A stretch of 64,000 bases of DNA from Morella rubra (Eukaryota > Streptophyta > Magnoliopsida > Fagales > Myricaceae): contig RXIC02000409.1 of the NCBI GenBank assembly GCA_003952965.2, forward strand, positions 1 through 64,000, written 5' to 3'. Position numbers and translations under genes: made by a program. The notes under the pieces were generated by a model that worked only from the letters and a program-made list of their open reading frames with translations, did no database searches and was not told the DNA's origin. Positions 13,201 to 23,888 of the stretch are shown here, in pieces; the first letter of the stretch is position 1, and the number at the start of each line of letters is the position of its first letter.

Positions 13201-13847
13201 AGAGAAGAAAATAATTGATTTTTAACATTACACGCAACAATGTCACCGAAAAATTTGAGATATGAATTAAGTAGTCGACGTAGTCGTTACCATTTAGTTA
13301 CAATGACCGCGACGGTGCATCCTAAGCAAATTCGTATAAATGGACAATTTTTTCGGAAAAATTTAGAAAACCCACCAAAACTGAAGCAAAATCGACCAAA
13401 ATACATAAAAACCCACACAGCTGCACAAGTAAAAAGAACCCAAATTAAGAAGAAAGGGTAAGGATTTGCAGAATTACCTGCTACAGTGACAGGAGAATTG
13501 TCATCCTTGGACTGGACCTGACCATTGCTGCTTTTAGAAATCAAACCGTCTTGCACTCTCTGGCAGAGAGCACATGCCATCTGAACAGCTCTGACAGCAA
13601 CATTCAATTCTTCGTAATATTTTTCTGCTTCTGAGGATGCAACGCCCATGTTTTTATGCTCCTCCATTATCGAAGAAGGAGCGCTACTGTTGAACTTCGA
13701 CAGAGAGACAATAATGCGTTTCGATGATTTCTGGGAGTGGCAGAAGAACAGACTTCCTACATGGTTAGGTGTGAATTTATTTATTGTTCTACCATTACCC
13801 GGCATACGTAGAGCTACCGCAGCCAGGCTTGAACAATGTAAAGGCAT
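10229..13847 (-). CDS. AHL: PAP phosphatase HAL2-like (AHL) gene, first and last coding exons only; catalytic middle not found
   Basis: AHL enzymes hydrolyse 3'-phosphoadenosine 5'-phosphate (PAP) to AMP and belong to the inositol monophosphatase-like family. The last exon (10229-10532) encodes LRVYSMVKYAAIARGDAE, then KEKIWDHAAGVVIIQEAGG, a substrate-binding block of the family, and ends DASWDSSGL. The first exon (13478-13847) starts at MPLHCSS, has a basic, serine-rich, organelle-type leader, and runs to QSKDDNSPVTVA before a GT donor. The expected middle, roughly 240 residues with the EED and DPxDGT metal-binding motifs, was not found on the minus strand between 10533 and 13477. Exon 1 ends with one base of a codon, while the last exon supplies only the third base of one, so splicing them directly would break the frame. 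The gene is probably a pseudogene with an internal loss, or the region is misassembled. Confidence 0.65.
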
Positions 13848-16520
13848 ATCAATGGAGAAAACAAATATCTTCTCTCTCTCTCTCTCTCTCCTCTGTCTCA
13901 ATCTCTGTCTCGCGCACCCTTTCACTGTCTGGGGTAACCGATGGTTTTATCTAAGAACTCTGTTTGTTTTTATGACGTTGGATGGGAGATAAAAAAAAAA
14001 AAAAAAAAGGGGATGGAAGGGCTTCACTGGCCTAAGGGCGCATTGCTAAAGGTGAAATACATCTCTCTTTCGGAGAATTTGAGTGAGACACGGTAACCTT
14101 ATCCAATCATTTTAATCAAGGTGCCTGTTTGGAAGGAGAGAGAGAGAGAAGAAATTGAACCTGAACAGACGTTCAACCGATTACAAAAAATATATATATA
14201 TATATAACACTTAAAAAAGAAAGGTTTTTTTTTTTTTTTCCTGAAACTTGAAAAGAAAGGTTGAATCGCATGTTATATTTGGGTAAATACGAAGTGAAGA
14301 GAATATGGAACGAGTGATAACTCAGGCGACCATTACTTTTGTGACCATTTTTCATCTCAGGAATATGATATAAGATTTGAATTATGTTGTCAATAAACAA
14401 AAAACAAAAAAACTGCCTGCAAAGACCTGAAGCTAGAATGGACTGATCGAAACGACTTTGCTATTTTCCACCGTCTTTGTATATGTATAAATATGATTAC
14501 GCGGGGATCTTTTTAGCTAATTTATATTTCCGATTATTAAAACTTAGGTGCCTATGATACTATTTCTTATTTTTCACATGATGTAGGAATTTCTGTAAGG
14601 TGTAGAAACTTCTTGGTAGATTTTTTTTTTTAATTATTGGTATTCCTTTTTTGGGTGGGGAAGAATAATTTAGAAAGGGATGCAGCGTAGGGGCCCCGCT
14701 TGTGTCCAGGTGAATAATATATACAGACTCAACTTGGGAGATCAATTGTGCTTTTGCCTCTTTCCACATATTGAGGAAAGACAAAAGATGGTGACACAAA
14801 ATAGAGTTAAAGAAGTGGGCTTTTTAATTTAACTCACTTGCCTTCTTCAGAAGGGTTTAGGGCCTAATTTTAAAGAAGTGGTAGAACCTTATAAGACATT
14901 TTCGACTCATCGTCCTTACTTGATAGACCTTGCTTGTTGGCTTAGATAAATGCTTTGAATTTTTACCTTGCACTTTATTTTTGTCTCGATCACTTGCTTA
15001 AACCCTCTTGAGGGTTTTTCCATTTTTATGAATAAAACTCAGTTGTTTAATATATATATATATATATGACTTATATGTGTCATCTCTCTTCAAATATTAT
15101 TATACAAATTCAGATAAAAAAATTATAAAAGATCGTGATACAAGAAAAGACAACTGTTTGTACAGAAGAGAATATTCATTCAAATATTCAAATTCGAAAA
15201 GTTCAAAATATGAAGTTAACTAAGATAAACATTTGATGAAGTGCTAGTGGCGAATATTATATCACGTATTCACCTCAACACGATGAAGTGCTGGACGCAT
15301 TTTGGCCTGCAACAATTTAGCCACTAGGCTTTATCAAAGAGATGCTTGGAGCGCTTATCAAATCAGAGACCTCTTTTTTATTTTTATCATCAAATCAGAG
15401 ACCTCTGCTTTTCACTGTTTGGCAACTTTAAGAATATAAGAATATTGGACCAGATGACCTTTAGCACGCCAAGCATGACTCCACTAATATTATTTTATGC
15501 AGCACAAACGAGAATTATTTGACCTCTTTCTTGGAGCTGTTCAAGATGCTCTTAGCTCAGCTTTCATAACCTCTGTTTTTTCTAGTCAAAACATTCATTG
15601 CTCCTCCGTTTTTTTCTAGTCAAAACATTCATTGCATTTCAAGAGGATAATACAATTGCAGGTGATATAGAAAACATTGGTAATGGAGCAAGATCAACGA
15701 CCAAAGATACCAAAATCTGGGGGGTCTTCATCTCGGTTACCTCAGCTTTCAATATCACAAGACGTTGTGACATTCTCCTCAATATTTATGACCAGTTAAA
15801 GGTTCTAGTTTTCTTGTTATCTCTGGTTCACTCTGCAGGCCGTGGAACAGAGTCGTAGAGTCTTCGGGAATATTTTAAAGGCTCTACTTAATTGACACTT
15901 AACATGTTCTTTGGTGACCAGAACAGTTCCTAAAATATTAATCAGTAAGGGGAGGGTTAGGACTTTACTAGTTGGTTTACTATATAGCCCAAGTGTCTTG
16001 GGGGTCTATTTTTTATATTTTTTTTAATCAACATTTTCTTTATTTCATCGTCTTAAAACAATTCATAATCAAGAGTTCAAAACCCCACGAAAGTCCATCT
16101 AAGTCCTTCAGAACAAAGGGTAGTCTCAGAAGTGGTTGAAGGAAGCCCATCGAGTTAGGTGGTGAGCCACTCCATTTGCAGGTATAGAGAAGTTCTCAAC
16201 AGAACATGTACAGAAGTTCCGGAAGAATATTCTTACTTCTGGGTTATGAGTAGTACTCTTTTAGGTTGGAGCAGTCAAAGGTCTTATTCTGCTCGTCTTT
16301 CTTATTCACTCCATGTTTGCTACTGCATGATACTTTCTCCTTCCCACTTGTGGACCGTAAGCCCAATATGACCCTGTTAGAATTTCACGAAAATGCCAGA
16401 CGGTTTTCACAAATATCAATCTCTCTATTCTCCTTCCCTCTAGCCCAATTTTTTCAATCTCACCCAGCATTTCTGGCCCAAAATGGGCCTGAAACGAAAA
16501 CAGTATAACATTGTTGTTTG
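13848..16520. other. Gap upstream of the AHL gene
   Basis: The 5' UTR and promoter of the minus-strand phosphatase gene start here, with a (CT)n tract at about 13867-13891. A (TA)n run lies at about 15050-15067. A 26-bp direct repeat (tttctagtcaaaacattcat core) lies near 15578-15630. No gene recognised. Confidence 0.5.
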
Positions 16521-17004
16521 TAGGGCTGTTCAGCGCACCGGCGGTGAGCAGTTAAACAGCCACCGCCACTGTCTCCGCTGGGCTGCAGCGGTGCTGAGGG
16601 CGGTTGGGATTTCATAGAAATCTAGGTGGGTGTTGTGGTGGTGGTGTCCCCGCTACCACCGTTATTTATTTTTTTAGTATTATTTTATAAAAATGACGTC
16701 GTTTATTACAGTTTTTAAAAATAAAAAATAAAAAAAGGGAGCTTCAAAACGAATCGTTTGAAGCTCCCCTGTTAAACGAATTGCACCTGCAATTTGCAGG
16801 TCTCGTCTTCCTCAGCTCTCCTCAACAACGACGCCCCAGCCCCCAAGCTCCCCCTAACTCAATCTCTCTCCCAGCCTAAAGTGGGGGCGGTTCAACCGGG
16901 AACCGCCCAAACGGTAGCCACAAACGCCATAGCGGTTATCGTTCCTGGCGGTAGCCAAAAATGGCATATTGCAACCGCCCCTTTGGTACCGCTACCTACC
17001 CCTA
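16521..17004. mobile_element. Non-autonomous hAT-type DNA transposon
   Basis: The left end reads TAGGGCTGTTCAGCG and the right end, in reverse complement, TAGGGGTAGGTAGCGGTACC, matching the TAGGG-start ends common in plant hAT elements. The 8 bases before the element (GTTGTTTG, 16513-16520) and after it (GCTGTTTG, 17005-17012) match at 7 of 8, as expected for an aged 8-bp hAT target duplication. The interior is GC-rich, full of accgc/gcggt words. It contains a 12-bp stem hairpin at 16738-16769 (arms gggagcttcaaa). It has no transposase. Confidence 0.7.
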
Positions 17005-18791
17005 GCTGTTTGTCAGGACCAACCTCGCTACAGTTTTGGCATCACGTCAGAAATAGCAGCACTTTTTCTCTCTTCTTTTTTTTACTACGCGTGAATTATG
17101 AGCACTTGCAGAGTGGTCATTATCTAGCTACTCAATCGGGATATTTGGTGTGGCTCACTCTTTTCGTAGTCCCAAGTAAAACGTGTCCGCAACTATTAAC
17201 GGCACCGAAACAAAGAGATTCGGTCGTTCTAACGTTGCTGTCTATCGCTCTCGCCTCTCACACTTTAGAACCTTTATCACTAAGAGATAAGACAGCACTT
17301 CCTTAATCCTTACTCCGTAGTGCTTAAAATTGAATTCCGGGTCTAAAGAAGATTCGTTTCAATCCACAACCGCCGTTAGCTTGCAAGTGGAGAATATGAT
17401 CTCGTTTGGCCAAAAAATGTCACTTTCAACTACTAACTACTGGGTAACTTTCCTGCATAGTTCTCTGTGTTGTTTGGCAGTCAAAAGTTTTTGCATGAGT
17501 TTCTTCCAAAGTACTTGGTTGGCTAAATACTGAACAAACACCGACAGTAGTGGCTTAGTAGTATGCAAGTGTGCTTAGACTCAGGGTTTGCTCTCAAGGA
17601 ATGTTCGAATCATAATAGTCTCATTATATTTTGGTAGTTCTCACACTATATGAAATTTCTAAATTTAAACAGTAGTGAATTTCAAACCTAACTTCACGAT
17701 GGTACATCTTCTGAGATTTTTCTTCATTCAGAAAAAAAAACATTAAACAACAGGAAAGAGTCTTGATTCAATGTACTTCCGCTTCCTCCTAAGGGAGTTT
17801 ATAGAGAGTAGGATTCAAGAGTTCCTTTGAGGAGAGGAACTTAATTTAATGAACAGATTACTAACACACAGCCTAACTGGTTCAGCCTTTTGTGGATCCT
17901 GGACAAAGTAATCTTCCAGATAGCTAAACATTATCAAATAAAACGAGAATAAATGGATCCTAATCTCTATGTCAAATTGGGGGTGGAATTCAAGCATGTT
18001 CGAACGCCATTGGTAGTGGCCAGTGGGACACTCTGTTGGACTTCTATGAAAGACCAGATGCTTTTCTTTCTCCTTCTACCCACCATTCAAAGTTCAAACA
18101 TAAGCAAGACAGTCTTCTAGGACAACAATCCAGTTCAAGTACCATGACTTTTATTCACTTATTCCTTGTAAACTTGGAAAAATTTGTTCTTTTGCGTGAA
18201 TGGACCACGCGGTTTCAGTTCACTGGACCCCTGGTCACATGGGACTCGATATATGCAACCAGTCTAGGTCTGAAGCAGAGTTGCTAAGGAAAAGAATAGG
18301 ACCAAGTGGAACATTTAGACAGAGCACTCAGGCGCTACTGCCTGACAATGACTTTCTTTACTTTACCAAACACAAACGAAATTCCCACGTGATCAATATG
18401 CAACGCGGCTGTAAAACAAACACATTCTCACCTTCTAATATGGAGCCCATACTTTAGCACCATTATTGCTGCTCTGCCTTTTTTTCTTCCTATAACATGA
18501 TTAGACAAGACGACCCCTCACTCCAATGATGTGATTGAAACCCACTTGCTTTTCTGTGCTAGGAATTGACAGCCATTTTGTTTTCGTAGAAAGAAATGGA
18601 TTCACCAAACTAGACCGTCAGCTTAAAGGAACTTTAAACATGATTAAGCTTGATAAACGTGCTCGATTAAATGACCCGTTCTCATCAAGTCTCCAATATA
18701 ATATGCGGTTTCACATTAGCTAATACAAAAAACGAGTGGCTTTTGAGTTGTCGCCCCCCACTGTGGAGGGCACTTTTGGGACGATGATGCC
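17005..18791. other. Gap between hAT element and small gene 1
   Basis: Several short open frames exist on both strands, but none shows a recognisable domain, repeat pattern or splice-supported structure. The last few hundred bases are the likely promoter of the small gene at 18924. Confidence 0.5.
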
Positions 18792-18798
18792 TATATAA
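18792..18798 (+). promoter_or_regulatory. TATA box of small gene 1
   Basis: TATATAA lies 126-132 bases upstream of the start codon at 18924. A start of transcription about 30 bases downstream falls after the in-frame ATG at 18804. This argues against the longer 99-codon reading. Confidence 0.6.
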
Positions 18799-18923
18799 GC
18801 AGCATGCCAAATGGGGACACAACACCAAACCCAAGCGACAGACACACACTTCTTCAACTGCTCTTACAACTTTGGCTGTCCTGCGTTTTGATCTCCGACA
18901 AGATTCGAACTTCAAAGGGAAAG

Positions 18924-19103
18924 ATGGCAGGTGATAGGCGTGCTATGTTCAACGGTGCTGGAAGCTTCTCTCCGAGGTATTCTGCCCGTCCCATTCCCAA
19001 GAGAGGTCAGGTGAAGGTGGCCATAGTGGTGGGATTGGCTCACTCTGTTGCTTCCATCTTCTCGCACCGCCGGCGGTGTGCTGTTGGTCACATCTCTCAG
19101 TAG
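18924..19103 (+). CDS. Small conserved protein (59 aa), paralog of the gene at 22910
   Basis: Encodes 59 residues. The core SARPIPKRGQVKVAIVVGLA, followed by HSVASIFSH, is shared with the protein at 22910. The shared block has a basic stretch (PIPKRGQVK), then a short hydrophobic stretch (VAIVVGLAHSVASIF). The N- and C-terminal tails differ. No signal peptide or cysteine pattern is visible and I do not recognise a named family. The hydrophobic run of about 15 residues is short for a membrane span; a membrane-associated or amphipathic helix is possible. Strong conservation of the core against divergent flanks supports a real gene. The start at 18924 was chosen because it aligns with the paralog and lies downstream of the TATA box. 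Confidence 0.75.
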   Translation: MAGDRRAMFNGAGSFSPRYSARPIPKRGQVKVAIVVGLAHSVASIFSHRRRCAVGHISQ

Positions 19104-20669
19104 ACCTCCACTACCCAATTTCGATGAGGATTAGGGGATGTCAGAACCCAATTGTATTTCCCCCCTCAAAGGGGCGAGAGAGAGATTTTGTATGCTCTGT
19201 ACAAGAAAATGCTTGCACATAATGCGATGTTTCTTTATGTTTCTATTCAATCTTGTCCATGATTTCCGATGCTTTGCCTGAGCTACGTTGCTCTTCTCTC
19301 TTTTGTTCCATGCTTTGTTTTATTGAATTTTAGGGTGAGAGAAAAAAAGAAACATGAAATCATTGCCTAAAAAAGGGAAGTCTCAAACCAAAAATTACAT
19401 AGACATTGCCAATGCAGAGAAATCCACAAAATTTCAAAAATTGTTCGACACTAAACCAACTTCGTACAACTATTCCTTCTCTCTATTGTCCATACAGTCA
19501 CAGACATCAAAGAATATTCACTTGTACCTTAGCTGAGGAGGTGAAAAATAAAGAAAAAGGAAAAAAAAAACACAAAGGGGTAGCGCCAACGCAAAAGGAG
19601 CTATCTTTGTACAGGGGTTGCTGTGTTGGCACTTGGCGACTCTGTTTTTTTTTTTTTGGTTTCTGGGCACAAAACGAAAGAAAGCCCCCACAGCACCTCC
19701 ACTAAGCCGAAAGCAACAAAGTATACCCAACACAGATAAAATATTGCTACTGGCAATTTATAAATAACCATTCACACCGTTTCGCCCACTGCACAAATCC
19801 TCTGTTGCCAACGGTATTTACAACTTTTCCTCAGTTGATGGATTTTGACCATTTTAGGACTTTGATTTTATCAAAGTAACCACAAACACCTTCCCCTAGT
19901 AAACGGAACACCCCCCCAGAGAGGACCCTTAAAAGCTGCTGATGAATACACTCCTCACCAGCCAAAAAGTTCTGGAAGTTTCTTAGCAGCGAACAGGCAG
20001 ACTGTCTTATATTCTGCTGATCACCCGTGCATTCTCAAAAGCAAGTTTCCTTACTGCCGATGTAAGCATGCGACTTGTTTAAGATAGAGATTGAGATTTA
20101 ACTCAAGTTTTAAGATTTAACACTCGCTTTAAGTCTCCTGTGTTTAGATGTATTTTGAATCTTTAACTTGTCTATGCAAACATCAGAGACCTATCAATGT
20201 CTTCCCTACTTTACGTGACTCGAAGTCAAACGTCGAATTAAAAAATCAAAAAAATTCTTATTTCATATTTCTTGTTTTTCCGAGTGAAACTACACTTCAT
20301 AGTCTCATTCAATATATGAGACCCTACATTTTTAAATATTGTATAATTAAAGTTATTTTTTATAGTATGAGCTCTAGAATGGGTTCCACTTAGAGTTATT
20401 TTTTATAACATGGGCTCTAGAATGGGGTCCATCATCTGATTGACGCATTTCTTTTAAATGTTGCAAATAAAAGAAAATAATTATTAAGGTCTTACATCAC
20501 TTAATTCCAAGAATCACAAATCCCAAACACAAAGCTGTAGAAGACCCACTCTCAATCTCAATCTCGATCTTAATATACTTCCCAAACAAAGCCCCAGGGA
20601 ATTATAATTCCACATGGGTATAGAAACACAACAATTGCTAGCAGCTTGTTAGAGATCATGAACATTAAA

Positions 20670-21075
20670 AACTTAGGGATGTTCAGTTTGTAAAAATTAT
20701 AAGATTTTTAAGATTATGATAGAATCGTGAATATTTAGGTAGATTAAAGTTTTATAGGTTTTTTTGTAAAAGTTGGTGAAAAGTTTTAAAAATATTTAAT
20801 TTTTGTTAGAGTTTGTAAAAAGATGTATAGAGAAATGATTTGATGTAATTATTTAATAAAAAAATATTAGAGTTAAGTGAAAAATATAGAGAGAGAATAT
20901 TTGTTATATTTTTTTTAAAAAAATTATTAAAATTTGTGTGAAAAAGTTGTTGAAAATTATGTAAAATATATTAGTGTTTGTGTAAGAATTTTTAAGGTTT
21001 TAAATATTCATTTTATAAATTTTATTGAATCCTATTGTTTTTTAAAATACTTTTTAAATTAACGTGTCTAAACTT
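20670..21075. repeat. AT-rich segment, possibly an old non-autonomous element
   Basis: About 400 bases, very AT-rich, built of many variants of 'gtttgtaaaaa', 'gaaaaagtt' and 'aatttttaag'. The right edge reads acgtgtctaaactttaaa. Ends and target duplication are not clear, so the element status is tentative. Confidence 0.3.
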
Positions 21076-21089
21076 TAAAAACAAGAAAA

Positions 21090-21410
21090 ACATGTTTTGC
21101 CAATCCCAAGAGAGAAATTCACCCCACACGTGTTAAAATCTGTGTCTACGGTTTACGTAAGACATTTGAAAGAGAACTAAACATGTTTTTTTTGGGAATT
21201 AACTACAATGTTTTCCCAATTCGGCAATTCCAAGAGAGATATTCACCCCACACGTGTTAAAATCTGTGTCTGCAGTTTTCGTAAGACATTTGAAAGATAA
21301 CTAACATGTTTTTTTTAGGGAAATAACTAACATGTTTTCCCAATTCGGCAATTCCAAGAGAGATATTCACCCCACACGTGTTAAAATCTGTCTCTAATGT
21401 TTTCCCCAGG
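21090..21410. repeat. 124-bp tandem repeat with a G-box in each unit
   Basis: Unit starts (ccaagagag) lie at 21106, 21230 and 21354, an exact 124-bp period. The third unit is cut short. Each unit contains CACACGTGTT, a G-box core (CACGTG) in a palindromic setting, followed by aaaatctgt. The array lies about 1.5 kb upstream of small gene 2. Confidence 0.85.
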
Positions 21411-22732
21411 TGTCAAAATCGATTAAATTTCAACCCCTTTCCCAAACATGGCCAAATGACTGCTGGAGCCTGGTAAAGTCCAGTGACTATTTTCCCCACA
21501 AGTGAAAAAATATATCTACGGATTTCTTTCTGAAGTTGTTTTGCTTGGATTTCAGACCCATAAATGCAACTAATTCTGCACATTTTAAAAGTACAGCCTG
21601 TAAGAATGAAACTGCACAATACGACAAAATGGTCTCACCAGTAGCCGACATATTACATACATTACGTTACATGTTGAAGCAGCCGCCCCAATATTTTATT
21701 CAGAATTATTAGACTCGAATCTTTTCCTCTTGGGCACAATCTGACACAATTAAAGTCCAGACGACAGCATTGCCAGTACATTGTATCGAGAGTTTTCCGC
21801 TGCCTGATTCACTGAATAGAGTTGCCCTTCCAATTTGATTTTTTTTTCCTTCGCCATTCCCCACCACAAATCTAGTTTGGGACCTACTCCAAACTAGAAT
21901 TTTTGTTTGAATTTTCTAGGCTAACATTCTTCCAATTGACTAATACTCCTTTCGTTGTCAAATGTGAACAAACTTTTAAAATTATGGTAGGGATCGTGGG
22001 AGGATATCACACACTGTTTATTGATTGGGCCCCTTGTGTTTGGAGGCACAACAATAGTTTCTGGTGGCTTTGATTAGCTTACGATGCCGTATAAATAAGG
22101 AGATGTCTCTTTCTCGTGTCCAAATTGGCTTTTATGTGATAATTAAATAGCAAACATACCAGCAGAGACATTAAAAAAAAGAGCTATACCATTCACTGGT
22201 TTGGACTGCCAAGAAGCCAGATGGATGCCATTTAGATCTTATCCGGTTCAGGTCATTTGGACCGGGTCTGGAGGTAGGAATCAGGATATGCTTTTGGAAA
22301 AAAGGCCAAAAGTTGAAATGACAAAAGCAAGCCAGAGTGGCGCACTGCTAATCATCTCTTCTTTTGCTAATGGGAACGTGTTTTTTATGCACATTGATTA
22401 GGTTAAATTACATTGGTACCCTCATTATCCTGGAATATATATATTATTCATAGAAGAAAAGTCTAAAAAAAAATCAATGTGAAATAAGCAAAGTGATCAC
22501 GTAAGATCAACATCAAACTGTTTTGCAATCCGCTGTCAAGGTGAGGACAAAAGGGTTTGAATTCGGGTCAAGTTCAACGACAAAAATCAAAATAATAGGT
22601 GTGAAAGCGACAAAAAGCAAGGTCAAGATCGTGAACAGAAATCCGATGAAGTTAGGAGCGGAACGGGTAGTAAATACGTAAATATGTGCAAAAGGCAAGG
22701 GCCATCGTCTAACACTCTAACCCTTGCCTCCA

Positions 22733-22738
22733 TATAAA
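22733..22738 (+). promoter_or_regulatory. TATA box of small gene 2
   Basis: TATAAA lies in a GC-richer context about 172 bases upstream of the start codon at 22910. It is followed by a CT-rich leader with no ATG before the gene's own start. Confidence 0.6.
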
Positions 22739-22909
22739 CCCCCGAACCAGACGAGTCCTTCAGACCAAACTCAGCTCAAGAAACACTTCCTACGCTCTTA
22801 AGGCTCTCTCTCAACAAAGCAGCCTTTTTTCTTCTTCTCTACAGAGTAGAGAGCGCTACTCACTTGATATTCTTAGAAGAGCTTCAGCTTCTTAAGCATA
22901 TAGGAAGAG

Positions 22910-23092
22910 ATGGAAGGTGCAAGGAGGGAATTGATCAACGGCGGGAATCCGTCCCGGGGGTTCTCTGGCCGTCCGATTCCGAAGCGGGGCCAGGTGAAGG
23001 TGGCGATCGTGTTGGGCCTGGTTCACTCTTTCTCTTCTATCTTCTCTCACAGTAACCGTACTACCCGTCGTGCCGGTGCTCACTTCTCTTGA
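22910..23092 (+). CDS. Small conserved protein (60 aa), paralog of the gene at 18924
   Basis: Encodes 60 residues with the core GRPIPKRGQVKVAIVLGLVH then SFSSIFSH, matching the protein at 18924 across about 29 positions with only a few conservative changes. The N-terminus (MEGARRELINGG) and the C-terminus (RTTRRAGAHFS) are basic. No named family is recognised; function unknown. The start is the first ATG after the TATA box at 22733. Same strand and similar TATA-to-ATG spacing as its paralog suggest a local gene duplication with the 3.8 kb between them. Confidence 0.78.
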   Translation: MEGARRELINGGNPSRGFSGRPIPKRGQVKVAIVLGLVHSFSSIFSHSNRTTRRAGAHFS

Positions 23093-23888
23093 TTCGGCTA
23101 CCCCTGCCACTTCGATTCAGTAGAGAGAGAGTGGAGAGAGAGAGAGAGAGAGGTTGTTCGTGTCACTGTTATAGAAGAGGATGTATAAAAAAAAGTTTGT
23201 ATTCTAGATTGTTGATTCTAATGGAAGATTTTTTTTTCCGCTTTCATCGCTCGCTTATCACGTTCATACCCTCGTTTTTTTCACTTTGGAAAAGCTTCAC
23301 TGATTCAGGGGCGTGCTTGGATCGAGGTTTCGAAATTGTGATTTTTGAATCTGATTTTCGTTGGGATTGAAACTGTTATTGGATGGAGAAGATTTTGGAA
23401 GTAGGGTTTAGTACCTGGATCAAGGCGAAATCGGAAAAATTATGGAGTGACGAGACCAAAGTAGCTCCCGTCAACTCCTCTTGCAGGTGTACCGATCTGA
23501 AAATACTGAATATATTCGTCTCATGGGATTGAATTAAAGTTTGGGGCTTCGATCTTGAGCAGGACGTAAAAGATAAATGGCACAAATGTATGGACTTTTA
23601 GAACTTCGATTTTTATGGCATAAATCTATGGTTCTTTTTTCTTGGCAGCAAAAATATGCGATCCACTATATCGGGTTTTGCCCCTTACAAGTATCTACCC
23701 TGCGACAAGCCAGAACAGCAAGCTGGTGGTTCTACAAAAGTATGCACGCACAACCTTTAGTAGCACCAGTCTGGATAATGCCTGCTGAGACTCATTTTCC
23801 TTTTGACTATAGTTGGTAAAATAAATTGAATGCTTCAACGAAAGTACACAAATTGTGGGATCGAAACTTGGGGAGATTTGTGCCGGTA
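23093..23888. other. Convergent gap between small gene 2 and NDA
   Basis: Contains a (GA)n run at about 23124-23152 in the 3' UTR of small gene 2, and the likely 3' UTR of the minus-strand NDA gene. Nothing else recognised. Confidence 0.6.

Larger units (their letters stand above)
19104..22732. other. Gap between the two small paralogs
   Basis: Holds the 3' UTR of small gene 1. A 38-bp sequence occurs twice (20351-20388 and 20394-20431, words agttatttttta and gctctagaatgg). An AT-rich stretch lies at about 20670-21060. The 124-bp tandem array at 21090 is listed separately. No further gene recognised. Confidence 0.55.

Noticed and set aside
18804-19103. 99-codon version of small gene 1 starting at an upstream ATG
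   Set aside because: The upstream ATG lies only 6 bases after the TATA box, before any likely transcription start, and the extra residues have no counterpart in the paralog.
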